DNA of 10,177 bases, taken from contig JALOSG010000091.1 in the NCBI GenBank assembly GCA_025458665.1, forward strand, positions 1 through 10,177, given 5' to 3'. The stretch's first letter is position 1, and each line of letters opens with the position of its first letter. The position numbers and the translations under genes were made by a program. The notes beneath the pieces are model-generated. The model did no database searches. It was given only the letters and a program-made list of their open reading frames with translations, and was not told the DNA's origin. This document shows positions 6,028 through 10,177 of the stretch, one piece after another. This DNA comes from Serpentinimonas sp. (GTDB lineage Bacteria > Pseudomonadota > Gammaproteobacteria > Burkholderiales > Burkholderiaceae_C).

Positions 6028-7551
6028 ATCACCGAACTTGAATTCAAAAGCCTGGCCAGCCAGGGCTACAACCGCATTCCGCTCATGGCGGAGGCCTTCG
6101 CCGACCTCGAAACCCCGCTCTCCCTCTACCTGAAGCTGGCGCACAGCAGCTCCGGCCAGCCGGGCACCTCATCGGGCCAGAGCGGGCGCTACAGCTTCCT
6201 GCTGGAGTCGGTGGTGGGTGGCGAGCGTTTCGGGCGCTACAGCTTCATCGGGTTGCCCGCCCGCACCTTGCTGCGCGCCACCGGCTTTGGTGACAGCGCC
6301 GTAACCGAAGTGGTGCGCGATGGGGCCGTGGTGGAAACGCTGCCGGGCAACCCGCTCGATGCCGTGGCCAGCTACCAGAAGCGCTTCAAGGTGGCGCTGC
6401 GCCCCGGTTTGCCCCGTTTTTGCGGCGGGCTGGCGGGCTATTTTGGCTACGACACGGTGCGCCACATCGAGAAAAAACTCCAGCACAGCTGCCCCCCCGA
6501 CACCCTGGGCTGCCCCGACATCCTGCTGCTGCAGACCGAGGAGCTGGCCGTCATCGACAACCTCTCGGGCAAGCTCTACCTCATCGTCTATGCCGATCCG
6601 GCCCAGCCCGAGGCCTACGGCAAAGCCAAGAAGCGGCTGCGCGAGCTCAAAGACCTGCTGAAGTATTCCGTGAGTGCGCCGTTGGTGAAGGGCAGCGAAG
6701 CCCATGCCGAACAGCGCGAATTCCCCAAGGCCGATTTCCTGCGTGCGGTGGACACCGCCAAGGAAATGATTGCCGCCGGGGAGTTCATGCAGGTGCAGGT
6801 GGGCCAGCGCATCAGCAAGCGTTACGAGGCCTCTCCGCTCAGCCTGTACCGCGCGCTGCGGTCGCTCAACCCCAGCCCCTACATGTACTACTACCACTTC
6901 GGGGACTTCCATGTGGTGGGCGCCTCGCCCGAAATTCTGGTGCGCCAGGAGCACACCGAGGCTGGGCACAAGGTCATCATCCGCCCGCTGGCGGGCACCC
7001 GCCCGCGCGGTGCCACCCCCGAGAAAGACGTGGCCGCCGAGCACGAGCTGGTGAACGACCCCAAGGAGCGTGCCGAGCACGTCATGCTCATCGACCTGGC
7101 CAGGAACGACATAGGCCGCATTGCCAAGACCGGCACCGTGAAAGTGACCGAAGCCTTTGCGGTGGAACGCTACAGCCACGTCATGCACATCGTGAGCAAC
7201 GTGGAAGGCGAACTGCTCGATGGCATGACCAGCATGGACGTCCTCAAGGCCACCTTCCCGGCCGGCACGCTCACTGGGGCGCCCAAGGTGCACGCCATGG
7301 AAGTGATCGACCGGCTGGAGCCCAGCAAGCGCGGCCTGTATGGCGGTGCGGTGGGCTACCTGAGCTACGCCGGCGACATGGACCTGGCCATTGCCATACG
7401 CACCGGCATCGTGAAAGACGGCACGCTGTATGTGCAGGCCGCCGCTGGCGTGGTGGCCGACTCGGTGCCCGAGCTGGAGTGGAGAGAAACCGAACACAAG
7501 GCGCGTGCGCTGCTGCGCGCCAGCGAACTGGTGGAGGAGGGACTGGAATGA
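6025..7551 (+). CDS. trpE: Anthranilate synthase component I (TrpE)
   Basis: TrpE converts chorismate to anthranilate using ammonia delivered by TrpG, the first committed step of tryptophan synthesis. It has 508 residues from the TTG start. The N-terminal part holds the feedback-inhibition motif LLES (59-62), so sensitivity to tryptophan is expected. The chorismate-binding domain shows AGTRPRG (323-329), HVMLIDLARNDIGR (352-365), FPAGTLTGAPK (411-421) and GGAVGYLSYAGDMD (440-453), all hallmarks of the anthranilate synthase/PabB/isochorismate synthase superfamily. The LLES motif, the adjoining trpG and trpD, and the Trp-codon leader upstream decide for TrpE over PabB. A Ser/Gly/Gln-rich stretch (40-55, with SSGQ twice) precedes LLES. 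The stop overlaps the trpG start (ATGA), indicating translational coupling and equimolar subunits. An upstream in-frame GTG at 5839 is rejected as lying within the attenuator. Confidence 0.95.
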   Translation: MITELEFKSLASQGYNRIPLMAEAFADLETPLSLYLKLAHSSSGQPGTSSGQSGRYSFLLESVVGGERFGRYSFIGLPARTLLRATGFGDSAVTEVVRDGAVVETLPGNPLDAVASYQKRFKVALRPGLPRFCGGLAGYFGYDTVRHIEKKLQHSCPPDTLGCPDILLLQTEELAVIDNLSGKLYLIVYADPAQPEAYGKAKKRLRELKDLLKYSVSAPLVKGSEAHAEQREFPKADFLRAVDTAKEMIAAGEFMQVQVGQRISKRYEASPLSLYRALRSLNPSPYMYYYHFGDFHVVGASPEILVRQEHTEAGHKVIIRPLAGTRPRGATPEKDVAAEHELVNDPKERAEHVMLIDLARNDIGRIAKTGTVKVTEAFAVERYSHVMHIVSNVEGELLDGMTSMDVLKATFPAGTLTGAPKVHAMEVIDRLEPSKRGLYGGAVGYLSYAGDMDLAIAIRTGIVKDGTLYVQAAAGVVADSVPELEWRETEHKARALLRASELVEEGLE

Positions 7552-8141
7552 GCACGCCCACAAGACTCCTCATGGTGGACAACTACGACTCGTTCACCTA
7601 CAACATCGTGCAGTACTTCGGCGAGCTGGGCGCTGTGGTCACGGTGGTGCGCAACGACGAAATTGCTGTGGCCGACATTGCCGCGCAGGTGCAGGCGGGG
7701 CAGATAGACCGGCTGGTGATTTCCCCCGGACCCTGCTCCCCTGCCGAGGCCGGCATTTCCGTGGCGGCCATACAGCAACTGGCCGGCCAGCTGCCCATAC
7801 TGGGCGTGTGCCTGGGCCACCAGAGCATCGGCGCGGCCTTCGGCGGGCGCATTGTGCGCGCGCAGGAACTCATGCACGGCAAAACCAGCGTCATCACCAC
7901 CACGCAACAAGGCGTCTTTGCAGGCTTGCCGCGCCAGTTCACGGTGAACCGCTACCACTCGCTGGCCATCGAGCGCTCATCCTGCCCGGACTGCCTGGAA
8001 GTCACCGCCTGGACCGACGACGGCGAGATCATGGGCGTGCGCCACAAGACGCTCCCCATCGAGGGCGTGCAGTTCCACCCCGAATCCATCCTCACCGAGC
8101 ACGGCCACGCCATGCTGAAGAACTTCCTGGAACGCGCATGA
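7548..8141 (+). CDS. trpG: Anthranilate synthase component II, glutamine amidotransferase (TrpG)
   Basis: This 197-residue class I (triad) glutamine amidotransferase releases ammonia from glutamine for TrpE. The visible signatures are VDNYDSFTYN (10-19), the oxyanion-strand motif SPGPCSP (59-65), the nucleophile elbow GVCLGHQSIG with C88, and the His/Glu pair in GVQFHPES (H177, E179). The ATG is set in the trpE stop codon (ATGA) with a GGAGGAGG run seven bases upstream. A second ATG at 7572 would also give a typical family start but lacks that ribosome site. Length and motifs equally fit PabA. In many bacteria one protein serves both TrpE and PabB, so a shared role in folate synthesis is possible; no pabB is in view. 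The stop overlaps the ltaE start by four bases. Confidence 0.95.
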   Translation: MSTPTRLLMVDNYDSFTYNIVQYFGELGAVVTVVRNDEIAVADIAAQVQAGQIDRLVISPGPCSPAEAGISVAAIQQLAGQLPILGVCLGHQSIGAAFGGRIVRAQELMHGKTSVITTTQQGVFAGLPRQFTVNRYHSLAIERSSCPDCLEVTAWTDDGEIMGVRHKTLPIEGVQFHPESILTEHGHAMLKNFLERA

Positions 8142-9208
8142 ACACAGCCCTTTCTGCTGCCAGCCCGCGCGTGGTCGATCTGCGCAGCGACACCGTCACC
8201 CGCCCCACCGCCGCCATGCGCGAAGCCATGATGGCCGCACCCGTGGGCGATGACGTGTTCGCCGACGACCCGAGCATCAACGCCTTGCAGGAAAAAATCG
8301 CCGGCATGCTGGGTTTCGAGGCGGCGCTGTTCGTGCCCACCGGCACCCAGAGTAACCTGTGCGGGCTCATGGCGCACTGCGAGCGCGGTGACGAATTCAT
8401 CGTGGGCCAGATGGCGCATGCCTACCGCTGGGAAGGCGGCGGCGCTGCGGTGCTGGGCAGCATCCAGCCCCAGCCGCTGAGCCATGCCGAAGACGGCACC
8501 CTGCCGCTGTCCGACATCGAGGCCGCCATCAAGCCCGACGACCCGCACTTTGCCCGTACCCGCCTGCTGGCGCTGGAGAACACCTGGGGCGGGCGCCTGC
8601 TGCCGCAGACCTACCTGGAAGCGGCCAGCGCACTGGCGCTGAAGCATGGGCTGGCGCGCCACCTCGACGGTGCCCGGCTGTTCAATGCCGCCGTGGTGCA
8701 GGCCGAACACAACGGCACCGACCCGCGCACCGAGGCGCGCCGCATTGCGCAGTGCTTCGACAGTGTCTCGGTGTGCTTCAGCAAGGGTCTGGGCGCACCG
8801 TTTGGCTCCGCGCTGTGCGGCAGCAAAGCACTCATCGCGCGCGCCCACCGCGTGCGCAAGATGGTGGGCGGTGGCATGCGCCAGGCCGGCATCATGGCCG
8901 CGGCCTGCAGCTACGCCCTGGACCACCACATAGACCGCATGGCGGATGACCACCGCCGCGCCCAGCGGCTGGCCCACGCCTTGCAGGGTATCGAGGGTGT
9001 GACGGTGGTGCCCCCGCAGACCAATATGGTGTTCCTGCGCTTCAGCGATGCGCTGCGCAGCCGCGCCAGCACACTGACCCAGGCGCTGGAAGCCCAGCAC
9101 ATCCTCACGCTGGGGCGCTACGAGATGCGCCTAGTCACCCACCTCGATCTGGACGACGCCGGTATAGACCGCGCTGCTGCCGCCATCCGCGCGCACCTGA
9201 CCGCCTGA
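8138..9208 (+). CDS. ltaE: L-threonine aldolase (low-specificity type, PLP-dependent)
   Basis: This fold-type I PLP enzyme of the LtaE/GLY1 family cleaves L-threonine or L-allo-threonine to glycine and acetaldehyde in the cytoplasm. It has 356 residues (E. coli LtaE 333). Family landmarks are VDLRSDTVTRPT (13-24), PVGDDVFADDP (35-45), VPTGTQSNL (66-74) and GQMAHAYRWEGGGAA (90-104, with H94 at the PLP-stacking position). Further landmarks are HLDGARLFNA (175-184), the Schiff-base lysine K216 in CFSKGLGAPFGS, GGGMRQAGI, and RLVTHLDL near the end. At 146-152 it reads LENTWGG, so Trp150 replaces the active-site His126 of the E. coli enzyme (LENTHNG), which may alter stereo- or substrate preference. 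The start overlaps the trpG stop (ATGA), so it should be co-translated with trpG and fall under trp control. This is an unusual place for a threonine-cleaving enzyme; related beta-hydroxy amino acid aldolase activities are possible. Confidence 0.9.
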   Translation: MNTALSAASPRVVDLRSDTVTRPTAAMREAMMAAPVGDDVFADDPSINALQEKIAGMLGFEAALFVPTGTQSNLCGLMAHCERGDEFIVGQMAHAYRWEGGGAAVLGSIQPQPLSHAEDGTLPLSDIEAAIKPDDPHFARTRLLALENTWGGRLLPQTYLEAASALALKHGLARHLDGARLFNAAVVQAEHNGTDPRTEARRIAQCFDSVSVCFSKGLGAPFGSALCGSKALIARAHRVRKMVGGGMRQAGIMAAACSYALDHHIDRMADDHRRAQRLAHALQGIEGVTVVPPQTNMVFLRFSDALRSRASTLTQALEAQHILTLGRYEMRLVTHLDLDDAGIDRAAAAIRAHLTA

Positions 9209-9243
9209 GCAAGCCTCGGCCCCGATCTTCCCCGGAGATACCC

Positions 9244-10177
9244 ATGCCCCACAGCCACTTCATCACCCCGCAGGAAGCGCTGCTGCGCACCATCGAGCAC
9301 CGCGAAATTTTCCACGACGAGATGCTGCACATCATGCGGCTCATCATGAGCGGGGAGATGTCGCCCGTGATGATGGCGGCCTTCATCACCGGCCTGCGCG
9401 TGAAGAAGGAAACCATCGGCGAAATCACGGCGGCGGCGCAGGTCATGCGCGAGTTTTCCACCAAGGTGCACGTGGCCGACAAGACCCACCTGGTGGACAT
9501 TGTGGGCACGGGTGGCGATGGGTCGCACACCTTCAACATCTCCACCTGCTCCATGTTTGTGGCAGCGGCGGCAGGCGCCAAGGTCAGCAAGCACGGCGGG
9601 CGCAGCGTGTCCAGCAAGTCGGGCAGTGCCGATGTGCTGGAAAGCCTGGGCGTGAACATCAACCTGAGCCCGGAAGCCATTGCGCAATGCGTGGCACAGG
9701 TGGGCATAGGCTTCATGTTTGCGCCCAACCACCACCCAGCCATGAAGAACGTGGCGCCGGTGCGCAAGGAACTCGGCATCAAGACCATCTTCAACATCCT
9801 GGGCCCGCTCACCAACCCGGCCGGTGCGCCCCACATCCTCATGGGCGTCTTCCACCCCGATCTGGTGGGCATTCAGATTCGCGCCCTGCAGCGCCTGGGC
9901 GCCGAGCATGCGCTGGTGGTGTACGGCAAGGACGGCATGGACGAGGTGAGCCTGGGTGCAGCCACTCTGGTGGGCGAGCTGAAGGACGGGCAGATCACCG
10001 AGTACGAAATCCACCCCGAAGACTTCGGCATGACCATGGCCAGCAACCGCGCCTTGCGGGTGGAAACGCCCGAGCAGTCCCGGGCCATGCTCATGGGCGT
10101 GCTGAACAACGAAGCCGGCGCACCGCGCGACATCGTGGTGCTCAACGCCGGTGTGGCGCTGTATGCGGCCAACGTGG
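9244..10177 (+). CDS. trpD: Anthranilate phosphoribosyltransferase (TrpD), cut by right window edge
   Basis: TrpD transfers phosphoribose from PRPP to anthranilate, the second step of tryptophan synthesis. About 311 residues are visible; full-length homologues have about 340, so some 30 are missing. An N-terminal helical dimer-interface region (1-80) is followed by the PRPP-binding GTGGD (88-92), DGSHTFNIST, KHGGR (116-120), SGSADVLE, FMFAPNHHPAMK and the NILGPLTNPAG block, all standard for the family. The ATG is preceded by GGAG (9234-9237) at six bases. Unlike the upstream junctions, there is a 35-base gap after ltaE (9209-9243) holding no evident terminator or promoter, so it should be read on the same transcript but initiate independently. 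trpC would be expected next but lies outside the window. Confidence 0.95.
   Translation, partial: MPHSHFITPQEALLRTIEHREIFHDEMLHIMRLIMSGEMSPVMMAAFITGLRVKKETIGEITAAAQVMREFSTKVHVADKTHLVDIVGTGGDGSHTFNISTCSMFVAAAAGAKVSKHGGRSVSSKSGSADVLESLGVNINLSPEAIAQCVAQVGIGFMFAPNHHPAMKNVAPVRKELGIKTIFNILGPLTNPAGAPHILMGVFHPDLVGIQIRALQRLGAEHALVVYGKDGMDEVSLGAATLVGELKDGQITEYEIHPEDFGMTMASNRALRVETPEQSRAMLMGVLNNEAGAPRDIVVLNAGVALYAANV

Noticed and set aside
6169..7563. 464-codon minus-strand open frame opposite trpE
   Set aside because: It is the mirror of TrpE coding sequence with no family motifs; a third-position GC shadow.
7952..9100. 382-codon minus-strand open frame opposite ltaE
   Set aside because: It is antisense to a well-conserved PLP enzyme, has no motifs, and lacks a ribosome site consistent with a gene.

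Overview
This window is a high-GC chromosomal segment of housekeeping genes. Protein wording and gene content point to a betaproteobacterium of the order Burkholderiales, most likely family Comamonadaceae (Acidovorax-like). The assignment rests on the look of UvrA, TrpE, TrpG and TrpD and on codon use rich in third-position G/C; no rRNA or marker gene is present to fix the genus. I see no phage genes, transposases, tRNAs, rRNAs or CRISPR arrays.

Left half (1-5655, minus strand): three tightly packed co-directional genes, read right to left as uvrA (excision-repair ATPase), gor (glutathione-disulfide reductase) and amn (AMP nucleosidase, cut by the left window edge). The gaps are 10 and 12 bases, so this is very probably one transcription unit. 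UvrA carries an Ala/Lys-rich linker insert encoded in part by a 4 x 12-bp tandem repeat.

Centre (5656-6024): the divergent control region. It holds a GC-rich inverted repeat, a probable extended -10 promoter firing rightward, a 26-codon leader ORF ending in Trp-Pro-Trp-Arg-Lys-Pro (trpL), and RNA segments that can form mutually exclusive hairpins, one followed by a short T tract. Together these look like a ribosome-mediated tryptophan attenuator. The leader ORF has no Shine-Dalgarno and its ATG sits where the transcript should begin, so it may be leaderless. This is the most interesting part of the window.

Right half (6025-10177, plus strand): trpE (TTG start behind a strong Shine-Dalgarno), trpG, an L-threonine aldolase (ltaE), and trpD (cut by the right edge). 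trpE/trpG and trpG/ltaE overlap by four bases (ATGA); trpD follows ltaE after 35 bases with its own ribosome binding site. TrpE and TrpG form anthranilate synthase (chorismate plus glutamine to anthranilate) and TrpD adds phosphoribosyl. The aldolase is a guest in this operon. It would be governed by the same tryptophan attenuator and has Trp where the E. coli enzyme has an active-site His.

No wholly new multi-gene system is evident. The points worth following are the attenuator with its possibly leaderless leader peptide, the operon-embedded threonine aldolase, the UvrA repeat linker, and a terminator-like hairpin inside the 5' end of uvrA.
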